Assembly (NCBI GenBank): GCA_029239875.1
Contig: JARBUD010000011.1
Span: 47,871-111,870 of the forward strand
Direction: 5' to 3'
DNA: 64,000 nucleotides
Source: Xanthobacteraceae bacterium
Lineage (GTDB): Bacteria > Pseudomonadota > Alphaproteobacteria > Rhizobiales > Xanthobacteraceae
The notes under the pieces are model-generated. The model worked only from the letters and a program-made list of their open reading frames with translations. It was not told the DNA's origin and searched no databases. Below are positions 40,030-48,084 of this stretch, piece by piece (the stretch's first letter is position 1; every line of letters starts with the position of its first letter). Made by a program: the position numbers and the translations under genes.

Positions 40030-40766
40030 GCGAGATGAGCGAGACCCCGCCCGGCCTGCTCGCCAGCGTCGCCGACCTCCACGAGATGGAGCTGGCGCGC
40101 GCGGGCGGCGCCGACATCGTCGATCTCAAGCAGCCGGCCTTCGGGGCGCTTGGCGCCTGGAGCCCGGACGCGCTCACCGCCGCCGTCATGCTGTGGAACG
40201 CGTGGGGCGCGCAGCTCGGCCCGCAGGCACGCCCGGCGCTGAGTGCCACCGCTGGGGACCAGCCCATGGTGCCCGCGCTCATCCGCGCCGCCGCCGAGCG
40301 GGTGGCGGAGACCGGCGTGCCGATCGTCAAGGTCGGCCTGTTCGCCTCCAAGCACGCCCATGAATGCATCAAGGCGCTGGCGCCTCTCGCCAGCCGCGCC
40401 CGGCTCATCGGCGTGCTGTTCGCCGACGAGGCGCCGGATTTCGGCATCCTCGCCGCGCTCGGCCGCGCCGGCTTCGCCGGGGTGATGATCGACACCGCCG
40501 ACAAGAAGGCGGGGCCGCTGACCGCGCATCTCGATCCGCTCACTCTCGGCCAGTTCGTCGCCGAGGCCCGCCGCCACGGGCTCATCACCGGCCTCGCCGG
40601 CTCGCTGCGGCTGGAGGACATACCGGCGCTGGTCGGGGTCGGCGCCGACTATCTCGGCTTCCGTGGCGCGCTCTGCGAAGGCGGGCGCACCGGCACGCTC
40701 GATCCCGTGCGCCTCGGCCAGGTCTATGCCCGGCTGCGCGAGCCGACGGACCCGCACCGCGCCTGA
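40026..40766 (+). CDS. mfnB: (5-formylfuran-3-yl)methyl phosphate synthase MfnB
   Basis: This 246-residue TIM-barrel enzyme (DUF556) makes the furan ring of methanofuran or methylofuran from two glyceraldehyde 3-phosphate molecules. The family pattern LLASVADLHEMELARAGGADIVDLKQPAFGALGAW is clear, including the Schiff-base-forming lysine in DLKQP, followed by GVMIDTADKKAGPLTAHL and GLAGSLRLEDIPAL. The start is GTG 40026 in a GTGA overlap, or ATG 40035. It is the last gene of the operon. Confidence 0.93.
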   Translation: MSEMSETPPGLLASVADLHEMELARAGGADIVDLKQPAFGALGAWSPDALTAAVMLWNAWGAQLGPQARPALSATAGDQPMVPALIRAAAERVAETGVPIVKVGLFASKHAHECIKALAPLASRARLIGVLFADEAPDFGILAALGRAGFAGVMIDTADKKAGPLTAHLDPLTLGQFVAEARRHGLITGLAGSLRLEDIPALVGVGADYLGFRGALCEGGRTGTLDPVRLGQVYARLREPTDPHRA

Positions 40767-40931
40767 TCCGGCAGCTTGACTTTACCACCCACGAGGTTCA
40801 TCTCGGCGGCGCTGCCGGTGTCACGGTGGCGAGATCGGAATCCCCTAACCATGCCCAGCGACAGTTACAGTCGATTGTCCGGCCGGCGGCGGCCGGCGCT
40901 CTGAGCCGACCGCGGGGTTGACCTGGGAACT

Positions 40932-40979
40932 CGGCTCTCTGCGCCCGCCTCCGAAGGCCGGACGTCGGAAAGAGAGCCG
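40932..40979 (+). promoter_or_regulatory. Inverted repeat over the mgtE ribosome-binding region
   Basis: CGGCTCTCT at 40932-40940 is the exact complement of AGAGAGCCG at 40971-40979, which ends two bases before the mgtE start codon. The 30-base interior contains a smaller CCTCCGAAGG-type hairpin. Base pairing would occlude the purine-rich ribosome-binding site, so a cis-acting leader control of mgtE is possible. Confidence 0.45.
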
Positions 40980-40981
40980 AA

Positions 40982-42385
40982 ATGGAAGAACTCCGGAACC
41001 CGGCGGACGACCGCCGCGACGACTCCCGCCGCGACGACGAGGTCGTGGACGCCGCCGCGCTGGCGGCAGAACTCGCCGAAGAACACCCCGCCGACATCGC
41101 CGAGGCCCTCGACGAAGAGGAGCCGGAGGTCGCTTCCGCCGTCCTCGCCAGCCTGCCGCGCGAGCGCCAGGTCGAGGTGCTGGACCTGTCCGACTTCGAC
41201 CTGTCGAGCGACCTCATCGAGGCGCTGCCAGTCGAGGAGGCGGTGCACCTCGTCTCCGAGATGTCGGCCGACCGCGCGGCGGACTTGTTCCGCTGGATGG
41301 AGGAGCCGGCGCGCTCGCACTTGTTCGCGCGGCTGCCGCCGGAGACCCAGGCCGAGCTGAACCGGCTGCTCGCCTGGCCCGAGCACACCGCCGGCAGCCT
41401 GATGACCACCGAATTCGTCACCGTCCCCTCAACCTGGACGGTGGGCGAGACGCTGCGACACATCCGCGAGATCGAGCGCACGCGCGAGACGATCTACGCG
41501 ATCTACGTGCTCGATCCGGTCAGCCACAAGCTCGTGAAGGCGGTGACGCTGCGCCGGCTGATCACCGGCGAGACCGGCCAGCCCATCCTCTCGGTGGCAC
41601 CCAAGCACGACCCGATCACCGTCGATCCGCTGATGGACCGCGAGGACGTCGCGCGCCTCATCTCGAAATACGACCTGCTGGCGGTCCCTGTGGTCGACGG
41701 TCAGGAGCATGTGCTCGGCATCGTCACCGTCGACGACATGATCGACGCCATCATCGAGGAAGGCACCGAGGACGCGCAGAAGTTCGGCGGCATGGAGGCG
41801 CTGGACGAGCCCTATATGGAGATCGGCTTCTTCGAGATGCTGAAGAAGCGCGCCGGCTGGCTCTCCATCCTGTTCCTCGGCGAGATGCTCACCGCCAACG
41901 CCATGCAGCATTTCGAGGACGAACTGGAGCGCGCCATCGTGCTCACCTTGTTCATCCCGCTGATCATGAGCTCGGGCGGCAATTCCGGCTCGCAGGCGAC
42001 CTCGCTGATCATCCGCGCGCTGGCGTTGGGCGAGATCAAGTTGCGCGACTGGTGGCGCGTGGCGCTGCGCGAGCTGCCCTCCGGCCTCGTGCTCGGCTCC
42101 ATACTGGCGGTGCTCGGCATGACCCGCATCACCGTCTGGCAGCTCGCCGGCTTCCACGACTATGGCGAGCACTGGGTGCTGGTGGCGGCCACCGTCGGCG
42201 CGGCGCTGGTGGCCATCGTCACCTTCGGCTCGCTGATCGGCTCGATGCTCCCCTTCGTGCTGCGCCGCCTCGGCTTCGACCCGGCCAGCGCCTCGGCGCC
42301 GTTCGTCGCCACTTTCGTCGACGTCACCGGCCTGGTGATCTATTTCAGCGTCGCGCTGCTGATCCTGCACGGAACACTGCTGTAG
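40982..42385 (+). CDS. mgtE: Magnesium transporter MgtE
   Basis: This 467-residue Mg2+ channel has an N-terminal superhelical domain (about residues 25-150, EEHPADIAEALDEEEPEVASAVL), then two CBS domains (MTTEFVTVPSTWTVGETLRHI and ITVDPLMDREDVARLISKYDLLAVPVVD), then five membrane helices. The pore signature is LFIPLIMSSGGNSGSQATSLIIRALALGEI. Full length and intact. It lies between the two C1 operons but has no obvious link with them. Confidence 0.96.
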   Translation: MEELRNPADDRRDDSRRDDEVVDAAALAAELAEEHPADIAEALDEEEPEVASAVLASLPRERQVEVLDLSDFDLSSDLIEALPVEEAVHLVSEMSADRAADLFRWMEEPARSHLFARLPPETQAELNRLLAWPEHTAGSLMTTEFVTVPSTWTVGETLRHIREIERTRETIYAIYVLDPVSHKLVKAVTLRRLITGETGQPILSVAPKHDPITVDPLMDREDVARLISKYDLLAVPVVDGQEHVLGIVTVDDMIDAIIEEGTEDAQKFGGMEALDEPYMEIGFFEMLKKRAGWLSILFLGEMLTANAMQHFEDELERAIVLTLFIPLIMSSGGNSGSQATSLIIRALALGEIKLRDWWRVALRELPSGLVLGSILAVLGMTRITVWQLAGFHDYGEHWVLVAATVGAALVAIVTFGSLIGSMLPFVLRRLGFDPASASAPFVATFVDVTGLVIYFSVALLILHGTLL

Positions 42386-42404
42386 CGCGGGCTATACGGA
42401 CTAC

Positions 42405-42440
42405 GTCATCCCCGGGCTTGGCCCGGGGATCCACGTCTTC
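42405..42440. repeat. Family B half repeat
   Basis: A single GTCATCCCCGGGCTTGGCCC...GGGGATCCACG hairpin between the convergent mgtE and DUF1059 genes. Confidence 0.65.
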
Positions 42441-42469
42441 CCCGCCGAACGCCGCCGGCGTCCTTTCAT

Positions 42470-42685
42470 TCACATCGCGCGGTGATGCACCTGCATGGGC
42501 GGCGTGCCCTGGTGGATTGCGTGCTTCAGCTCATCCCGGAGCTCCGGCGTGTCCTTCGCGCCGTGCACCGCCACCGCATGCTGGACGACGGCGTCGAGCA
42601 GCTCGCCCTCATTGTCAGCGGCGATGGCGACGGAGCAGTTCTTCTCGCTTGGCACTTCGCGGCAGTCGATGAACATTCGGCCCAT
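42470..42685 (-). CDS. DUF1059 small protein (71 aa)
   Basis: The product MGRMFIDCREVPSEKNCSVA... continues with a helix that includes ELLDAVVQHAVAVHGAKDTPELRDELKHAI. This matches the DUF1059 pattern: two cysteines, the VQHAVAVHG helix and the DTPELR motif. Function is unknown; family members are small stress-associated cytoplasmic proteins in many bacteria. The minus frame is preferred over two overlapping plus-strand frames because it carries this recognisable pattern. Confidence 0.85.
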   Translation of the reverse strand: MGRMFIDCREVPSEKNCSVAIAADNEGELLDAVVQHAVAVHGAKDTPELRDELKHAIHQGTPPMQVHHRAM

Positions 42686-42782
42686 GGGCGCCTCCTATGA
42701 CTAGCGCCGAACGGCACGCCCGGCGCCGGCCGGGAATCTACACCCGCCGGGCCGGAGCCTCCCAATCACGAAAGCGGGCCGG

Positions 42783-43583
42783 TCAGGCCGGCACCAGCAC
42801 CTCGCCCTGGCCGCCGAGCAGCGTGTCGCCGACGAGGCGGCGGGCGCGGACGCTTTCGCCGATCACGGCCTTCAGCTCCGGCACGCGGCGGGCCATGAGC
42901 TGCAGCGCCACCAGCTCCTGCTCACCCGTATCGATGAAGCCGGCCGGCAGCGCGGGAACGGTCCTCGTGAAGATCGTCCCGCGCTTCATGCCCCGCCCCA
43001 TCAGCGGGCCGACAGCGCCGCCGACGCTCGCCGTGCCGGCGATCATGTCGGTAGCGAGCCCCTCGCCGGCGTCGCCGCCGATGACGATCAACCCGCCGCG
43101 CTGGCGCTCGGCCGCGCGTGCGCCGGCACTGCCGCCGATCTTGAGCACGCCCCCCGACATGCCGCGCCGCGAGCCGGAGGTCGCCCCGCCCGCATGCGCG
43201 CCGGCATTGCCGGCGAGCTCAATGCGCCCGCCCGACAGCTCGGCACCGAGGAAGTCGCCGGCATCGCCGGAGATGCGCAGCACGCCGCCACCCATGCCGC
43301 GCCCGGCCCAGGCGCCGACCACGCCGTCGACGATCAATTCGCCCTCCTGCATGCCGGCGCCGACGCCGTCGAGCCTCACATCGCCGATCTCGATCAGCAG
43401 CACGCCTTCCGGCGCGCCCTCGATGAAGAACAGCTCGGCGAGCTTCACGCTCTTCCCGCCATAGGGCACCGGCAGGCCTTCCAACTCCAGAAGCGTCAGC
43501 GGACAAGTGACGGCCGGCGTGATGCCGGAAAGGTCGACCCGCGCCTCGAAGGCAGCGCGCGGCTTCAGCGACACCCCGCTCAT
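42783..43583 (-). CDS. fhcC: Formyltransferase/hydrolase complex subunit FhcC
   Basis: This 266-residue subunit starts at ATG 43583 and has the parallel beta-helix repeats of the FwdC/GltS alpha C-terminal type: repeated GG-x-G-x-A units such as GVLRISGDAGDFLGAELSGG, GAHAGGATSGSRRGMSGGVLKIGGSAG and GLIVIGGDAGEGLATDM. It is the structural partner in the Fhc complex that releases formate from formyl-methylofuran. Its start overlaps the FhcD stop by four bases. It is the last gene of fhcB-A-D-C. Confidence 0.93.
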   Translation of the reverse strand: MSGVSLKPRAAFEARVDLSGITPAVTCPLTLLELEGLPVPYGGKSVKLAELFFIEGAPEGVLLIEIGDVRLDGVGAGMQEGELIVDGVVGAWAGRGMGGGVLRISGDAGDFLGAELSGGRIELAGNAGAHAGGATSGSRRGMSGGVLKIGGSAGARAAERQRGGLIVIGGDAGEGLATDMIAGTASVGGAVGPLMGRGMKRGTIFTRTVPALPAGFIDTGEQELVALQLMARRVPELKAVIGESVRARRLVGDTLLGGQGEVLVPA

Positions 43584-44494
43584 GCCGCGCCTCCCTCGTT
43601 GCCCATGATCTCGCGGAGCTTGAAGTGGAACGGCCCGAGATTGCCGCCGTAATTGCCGGCGTCGATCGCCACCACGCCGCCCTCGGCGCCGATGTCGCAG
43701 ACGGCGAGGATGCCCACGCGGGTCGCCTCCGCCACCGCGTCGAAGCTGATGCCGTCGATGACGATCTCCATCACCGAGCCGGTCTCGGCGGTGAGCTGGC
43801 TCGGCACCGTGCCGCGCAGGGTCGGGCAATAGGCGTCGTTGGTGGAGGCGAACAGGCCCTTGTACTTGGAGCCGACCTTGGAGCCGGAGCGCACCACCCC
43901 GCCCGGGAAGGGCAGGATGACCCCTTCCACCTTGCCCATCGCCGCCGCCGCCGCCTCGGCCGCCCGCAAGGCGGCACCGCGGGTGCGGGCGAGGATGAGG
44001 ATGTTGCCGCCGCCGACGCCCTCCACCGAGCCGGTGTCCTCGTCGCAGACGAACTCGCCCTCCATCACCGGCAGGCGCCAGAAGCGCTTGTCGCCGATCT
44101 TCTTGGAGATCTGGTGCCCGTCCGCGAAGTAGCGGATGGTCTTGGCCAGCGGCACCCTCTTGCCGGTCTCGACGCCGGCATAGCAGGCCGTCGTCGGGCA
44201 GGTGAGGATGCACTGGCCGAGGCGCAGCGGCACCACGGTCTTCAACTGCTTGAAGTCCATGGCGAAGATGAGCAGCGAGACACCCGGCCGCCCGTCCGGC
44301 GTCTCCTCGGGGCCGAGCACGCGCTCGATCCCGGCCTCGCAGCCGCAGCCGATGACGGAGGTGGCAAAGCCCGTGGTAACGCGCCCCGCCGTCAGCGCCC
44401 AGTCCGGCGTGTCGGCGGTGACGATGAGACGGGTGCCGACCATCGGGAAGGCTTCTGCGAAGTTGTCGCGGATCTCGACGCCGTTGCGGATCAT
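43580..44494 (-). CDS. fhcD: Formyl-methylofuran:H4MPT formyltransferase FhcD
   Basis: This 304-residue transferase moves the formyl group between H4MPT and methylofuran. From ATG 44494 it begins NGVEIRDNFAEAFPMVGTRLIVTA as in archaeal Ftr. Other marks are GCGCEAGIERVLGPEETPDGRPGVSLLIFA, LTCPTTACYAGV, EGVGGGNILILARTRGAALRAAEAA and the C-terminal GGNLGPFHFKLREIM. A longer frame continues upstream into a repeat and is rejected. It lies in the fhc operon, separated from fhcA by a family A repeat. Confidence 0.96.
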   Translation of the reverse strand: MIRNGVEIRDNFAEAFPMVGTRLIVTADTPDWALTAGRVTTGFATSVIGCGCEAGIERVLGPEETPDGRPGVSLLIFAMDFKQLKTVVPLRLGQCILTCPTTACYAGVETGKRVPLAKTIRYFADGHQISKKIGDKRFWRLPVMEGEFVCDEDTGSVEGVGGGNILILARTRGAALRAAEAAAAAMGKVEGVILPFPGGVVRSGSKVGSKYKGLFASTNDAYCPTLRGTVPSQLTAETGSVMEIVIDGISFDAVAEATRVGILAVCDIGAEGGVVAIDAGNYGGNLGPFHFKLREIMGNEGGAA

Positions 44495-44511
44495 CGGGCG
44501 CTCCTTGCGAA

Positions 44512-44611
44512 CATCCTTCGAGGCTCGCTGCGCTCGCACCTCAGGATGAGGTAGTTCTTGAAAGGCAACCTCATCCTGAGGTGCCCGGCGGCGCCGGGCC
44601 TCGAAGGATGC
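44512..44611. repeat. Family A palindromic repeat inside the fhc operon
   Basis: A complete copy (ACATCCTTCGAGGCTCGCTG...CACCTCAGGATGAGG, then CCTCATCCTGAGGTGCCCGG...CTCGAAGGATG) lies in the 148-base space between fhcA and fhcD, which are otherwise an operon. The paired hairpins could influence relative expression of the two halves. Confidence 0.75.
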
Positions 44612-44642
44612 TGAAGCAGCGGACCGTCAGTGAGCCGAGCCA

Positions 44643-46310
44643 TCACGACACCACCCCCTCGCATTTCAGGATGGTCGGCCCGGCGCCGCCCCGCAGCTCA
44701 CCGTCGGCGACGCGGAAATGCTTCGCCTTGAGCCCGACCGCAGCATCGAACCAGCGGTCCATCTCGGTCTCGACAGAACGGTCGAAGTCCGGCCGCGCGA
44801 CATGCGTCGTACCCTGCGCCAGCTCGACCACGACGCCGTCCTTGACGATCAGCCGGCCGTTCTTGAACACGAAGCGGGCGCGCGAGAACATGGCCTCGCG
44901 GTCGGCATCCTCGGTATGGACGGCGATGTCCGCCACCGCGCCCGCGCCGAGATGGCCCTTGTCCGTCAGCCCGAGGATACGGGCCGGGGCGGCGCGGGTG
45001 AGGATGGCGATCTCCTCCAGCGAATATTCACGGGTGATCTGCCCCAGCAAGGTATGCGCCTGCGCCGCCTTGTTCAGCGTCGCCAGTTGCGCGTTGCGGA
45101 AGCCGCGGTCCATCAAGAGCCGGATCAGGTGCGGATAGGTGGTGAACGGCCCGCCGTTCGGGTGGTCCGTGGTGAGGAATATCCGCCACGGGTCCTCGAC
45201 CAGCAGGAACAGCTCCAGCCCGATTGCCCATTGCAGCGCGTTGACAAAGGATTTGTCGCGATACTCGAACGGCACGACGCCGCAGGCGGCGTCGAGCTCG
45301 ATGTCCATGCCGATGGACTTCTTCGGCGAGGCGATGCCGCGGTTGCGGTATTGCGACATGTAGTCGGCCGAGGCGGTCACCGTCTGGCCGAACATCACCT
45401 GCCCGACATCGACCGAGATGTTCGGGTTGGCGTTGACCAGCTCCGCGATCCGCGCGGCGGAGGAGGAGAAGCGCTTGTCACCCTCCGTGCCGTAGGAGTG
45501 GAACTGCAGGTGCGTCAGGTGCAGGCGCCGCCCCTCCGCCGCGCGGATGGTGGCGAGCGTCGTCTCGTCATTGCCGGGCACGCCGAGATTGCAGCCGTGC
45601 AGATGGATCGGGTGCGGCAGGCCGAGCTCGGTCACCGCCCGGATCAGCGTGGTCAGCACCTTGCGCGGCGTCGTCCCGTAATGCGGGTTGGCCTCGTCGA
45701 GGTCCATCTTGCGGGCGTTGAACTTGAAGGCGTTGATCCCGCCCGGATTGACGATCTTGATGGCGAAGGCCTGCGTCGCCTCGATCATCCAGCCGACATA
45801 GGCGTTCACCTGCTCCTGCCCGGCGCCGGCGGCCAGCAGGCGCTGGAAGAAGTCGTCATTGCCGAGCACCAGATAGGCGCCGGTATCGAGATTGGGGATG
45901 TCGGCCATCTCGAGATGCGCGCCACGCGCGTTCGATCCGACCATGGCCGGCTCGAACACGGTGGTGTAGCCGAGCTCGGCATAGCGGCAGCCGGTGGCGT
46001 GCGCGGTCGGCACCGCCCGCCCGCCGCCGCAGCCGCAGAAATTGCCGGGCATCTCGGGATAGGCGCGCCGATCCTCCTGCATCAGCAGGCGGGCAAGATT
46101 CATCTTGCCGCCGGCGATGTGACTGTGCAGATCGATGCCGCCGGCCATGACCACGTCGCCGCCGAGGTCGTACTCGGCGTCGGCTCTCTGGTCGGTCGGC
46201 GCCACGATGCGCCCGTCGAGGATTTCGATGTCGCGCGCCGATCCGGTGGCGACGCCGTTTTCGCCATTGGCCGGGTCGAGCACACGCCCGCCCTTCAGCC
46301 TGAGCCTCAT
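44643..46310 (-). CDS. fhcA: Formyltransferase/hydrolase complex subunit FhcA
   Basis: This 555-residue amidohydrolase-fold subunit hydrolyses formyl-methylofuran to formate. Metal-binding motifs are GGIDLHSHIAGGK near residue 55, HPIHLHGCNLGVPGND, RLHLTHLQFHSYG and the aspartate in TTDHPNGGPFTTYPHL. The length agrees with FwdA/FhcA. It starts one base before the fhcB stop ends, so the two are contiguous. The archaeal FwdA uses the same fold to fix formate on methanofuran; here the reaction runs in the hydrolytic direction. Confidence 0.96.
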   Translation of the reverse strand: MRLRLKGGRVLDPANGENGVATGSARDIEILDGRIVAPTDQRADAEYDLGGDVVMAGGIDLHSHIAGGKMNLARLLMQEDRRAYPEMPGNFCGCGGGRAVPTAHATGCRYAELGYTTVFEPAMVGSNARGAHLEMADIPNLDTGAYLVLGNDDFFQRLLAAGAGQEQVNAYVGWMIEATQAFAIKIVNPGGINAFKFNARKMDLDEANPHYGTTPRKVLTTLIRAVTELGLPHPIHLHGCNLGVPGNDETTLATIRAAEGRRLHLTHLQFHSYGTEGDKRFSSSAARIAELVNANPNISVDVGQVMFGQTVTASADYMSQYRNRGIASPKKSIGMDIELDAACGVVPFEYRDKSFVNALQWAIGLELFLLVEDPWRIFLTTDHPNGGPFTTYPHLIRLLMDRGFRNAQLATLNKAAQAHTLLGQITREYSLEEIAILTRAAPARILGLTDKGHLGAGAVADIAVHTEDADREAMFSRARFVFKNGRLIVKDGVVVELAQGTTHVARPDFDRSVETEMDRWFDAAVGLKAKHFRVADGELRGGAGPTILKCEGVVS

Positions 46311-47552
46311 TTACCCCTCCGCTATGCGACGCACAGCCTCGGCGACGCTGGGGAGCGTCGCGACGCGCAAGGCGCCGAGCGGCAGGCTCACGATCGAATC
46401 CATGCGGAACACCGTGCCGGCGTGGTCGACGCCGGGGGTGCCCACGGGGATCAGAACATCAGGTTCTTTTTCGAACACCGTCTCAGGATGGGCAAGAGCA
46501 ATGATCCTGCCCGCGAATTCTGGCGGGGGCTCCGGCCGGAAGGCGGAGACCCAGACCAGCACGTCGGCATCGGCGAGCGCGGCATCGGTCGCGTAGAGCG
46601 AACCGTCATGCACGCTGACCTGTCCGCGCACGGCGGTGCGCAGCGGGTAGCCGAGCCGCCAGAGCATCAACTGGTTGGCGCCGATGATGTTGTCGCGCCC
46701 GCCGAGCGGGAACACGCCGGCGCGGGTAGTGACGTTCAGCGCGTCGACGAGGGCCGTCGCGCGCTCCGCCACCAAGTCGCCATCGGCAAGGGCGGCGGCA
46801 TTCCAGGTCACCACGGCGTAATGGGCGTTGCGCAGGCCGTCGGCGAGCGCCACCAGCGCCTCGACCGCGACGCCGCCGAAGCTGGCGCCCGGCGGGATGC
46901 GTCCCGCGGTGAAGCCGGTCAGCGCCTCCAGCACGGCGACGAGATCGGTGGTGGCGATGTGCAGGACATCGGCACGCGCCAGCTGGCCCTTCGCCTTCTC
47001 GCCCGGCGCACCACCGATGAACACGACCTTGCGCGGCGTGCCGGCGAAGAGCGGATCGGCGGGGAAGAAGCGCTCGAACAGCCGGCCCCAAGTCGCGCTC
47101 GGGTCGTCGCCGACGACCAGTAGCAGGTCGCAGCGGTTGCGCACCTCGGCCAGCGTGGACGCCAGCCAGCCGGTGCGCTGGACCGCGGCGTAGTTCCTGA
47201 ACAGGCCCTCGGAGGCGTAGTGGTCCAGCACGCCGCCGAAGCGCACGGCGAGGTCGACCAGCGCCCCCGCCCCCGCCATGTCCGCGCCGAGCCCGCCGAT
47301 CAGCGGCGCCCGCGCCTCGGACAGGATCCGCTGTGCAGCCTCGGCCGCCTCGTCGAAGCTGGCCGGTGCGCCGGCCACGCTGGCGGGGCGATCGGCGACG
47401 TCGAGCCGCTTCAGGAGCCGCGCCGCTTCCGGACAGACATCGCCGCGGGCACGGACCGTGCGGCCCTCCACCTCCACCGTCAGGTCGTCGCAACCCAGCC
47501 CGCAGAAGCCGCAGGCCACGTCGTGGATCGTCTGGGTGGAAGCCTCGGCCAT
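46311..47552 (-). CDS. fhcB: Formyltransferase/hydrolase complex subunit FhcB
   Basis: This 413-residue homologue of the tungsten/molybdenum FwdB subunit has, in methylotrophs, a structural or cofactor-shuttling role without formate dehydrogenase activity. The start at 47552 gives MAEASTQTIHDVACGFCGLGCDDLTVE in outline. Four cysteines (C-x2-C-x3-C plus DVCPEA about 22 residues later) that would hold a [4Fe-4S] cluster in FwdB are still present. The later pterin region is present (FFPADPLFAGTPRKVVFIGG, GRDNIIGANQLMLWRLG). First gene of the fhc operon. Confidence 0.94.
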   Translation of the reverse strand: MAEASTQTIHDVACGFCGLGCDDLTVEVEGRTVRARGDVCPEAARLLKRLDVADRPASVAGAPASFDEAAEAAQRILSEARAPLIGGLGADMAGAGALVDLAVRFGGVLDHYASEGLFRNYAAVQRTGWLASTLAEVRNRCDLLLVVGDDPSATWGRLFERFFPADPLFAGTPRKVVFIGGAPGEKAKGQLARADVLHIATTDLVAVLEALTGFTAGRIPPGASFGGVAVEALVALADGLRNAHYAVVTWNAAALADGDLVAERATALVDALNVTTRAGVFPLGGRDNIIGANQLMLWRLGYPLRTAVRGQVSVHDGSLYATDAALADADVLVWVSAFRPEPPPEFAGRIIALAHPETVFEKEPDVLIPVGTPGVDHAGTVFRMDSIVSLPLGALRVATLPSVAEAVRRIAEG

Positions 47553-47566
47553 CGCTTGGTTACCGT

Positions 47567-47947
47567 TCAATCGTATTTGATGTAGGCGAAGCGCAGATCG
47601 CCGCGCGGCGTGCCTTCCAGCGCGCTGCCCTCCTGCGTGCCCGGCTGCCAGCCGACCACGTCCTCGATCTTCTTCGCCAGCTGGAAATCGCGCTCGGTGA
47701 TGCCCTTGGCGTCGTGCGACATCAGCCGCACCTCGACCCAGGCATAGGAGGCGGTGATGTCGGGATGGTGCCAGGCTGCCTCGGCCAGATGGCCGACGGC
47801 ATTGATCACCATCAGCGTGCCTTTCCAGCTCGACGTGCGATAGGTACGCCGAATCCAGCCGTCCTGCAGCTTCCAATGCGGCAGGTCGGCAGCGAGCCGT
47901 TCCTCCACCTCCTTGTCGGTGAAGGTCTTTTTCGGGTCCAGCGCCAT
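47567..47947 (-). CDS. phhB: Pterin-4a-carbinolamine dehydratase-like protein
   Basis: From ATG 47947 the product is 126 residues (MALDPKKTFTDKEVEERLAAD...). The active-site motif is EAAWHHPDITASYAWVEVRL with paired histidines; most bacterial enzymes are about 100 residues, so this one has a longer C-terminus (VVGWQPGTQEGSALEGTPRGDL). It lies directly upstream of fhcB, 15 bases away, so it is part of the C1 operon. A role in the recycling or synthesis of the pterin cofactor is inferred rather than known. Confidence 0.88.
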   Translation of the reverse strand: MALDPKKTFTDKEVEERLAADLPHWKLQDGWIRRTYRTSSWKGTLMVINAVGHLAEAAWHHPDITASYAWVEVRLMSHDAKGITERDFQLAKKIEDVVGWQPGTQEGSALEGTPRGDLRFAYIKYD

Positions 47948-48084
47948 GATCTGGCGTCCTCCTGGCGGTGTCCGCCCATTCTGTCGCGGGCGGCTTTTCT
48001 CGATTCGGTAGCACGGCCCCGCGCCATCCGGCAAACACCGAAATAGCCGCACCGGCTTGTCCCCGGCGCCGTCCGGGCCTTACC
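47948..48084. promoter_or_regulatory. Divergent promoter region of the two C1 operons
   Basis: This 137-base interval separates phhB-fhcBADC (minus) from mptG-mtdB-mch (plus). It must hold promoters for both. I see no clear sigma-70 boxes or perfect palindrome. Coordinate control of the two operons from here is inferred from layout. Confidence 0.5.

Noticed and set aside
40767..40981. M-box magnesium riboswitch upstream of mgtE
   Set aside because: The interval is short and lacks the conserved M-box helices; only a simple inverted repeat is visible.
42482..42704. Two plus-strand small frames opposite the DUF1059 gene
   Set aside because: The minus frame matches the DUF1059 pattern; the plus frames show no family features.
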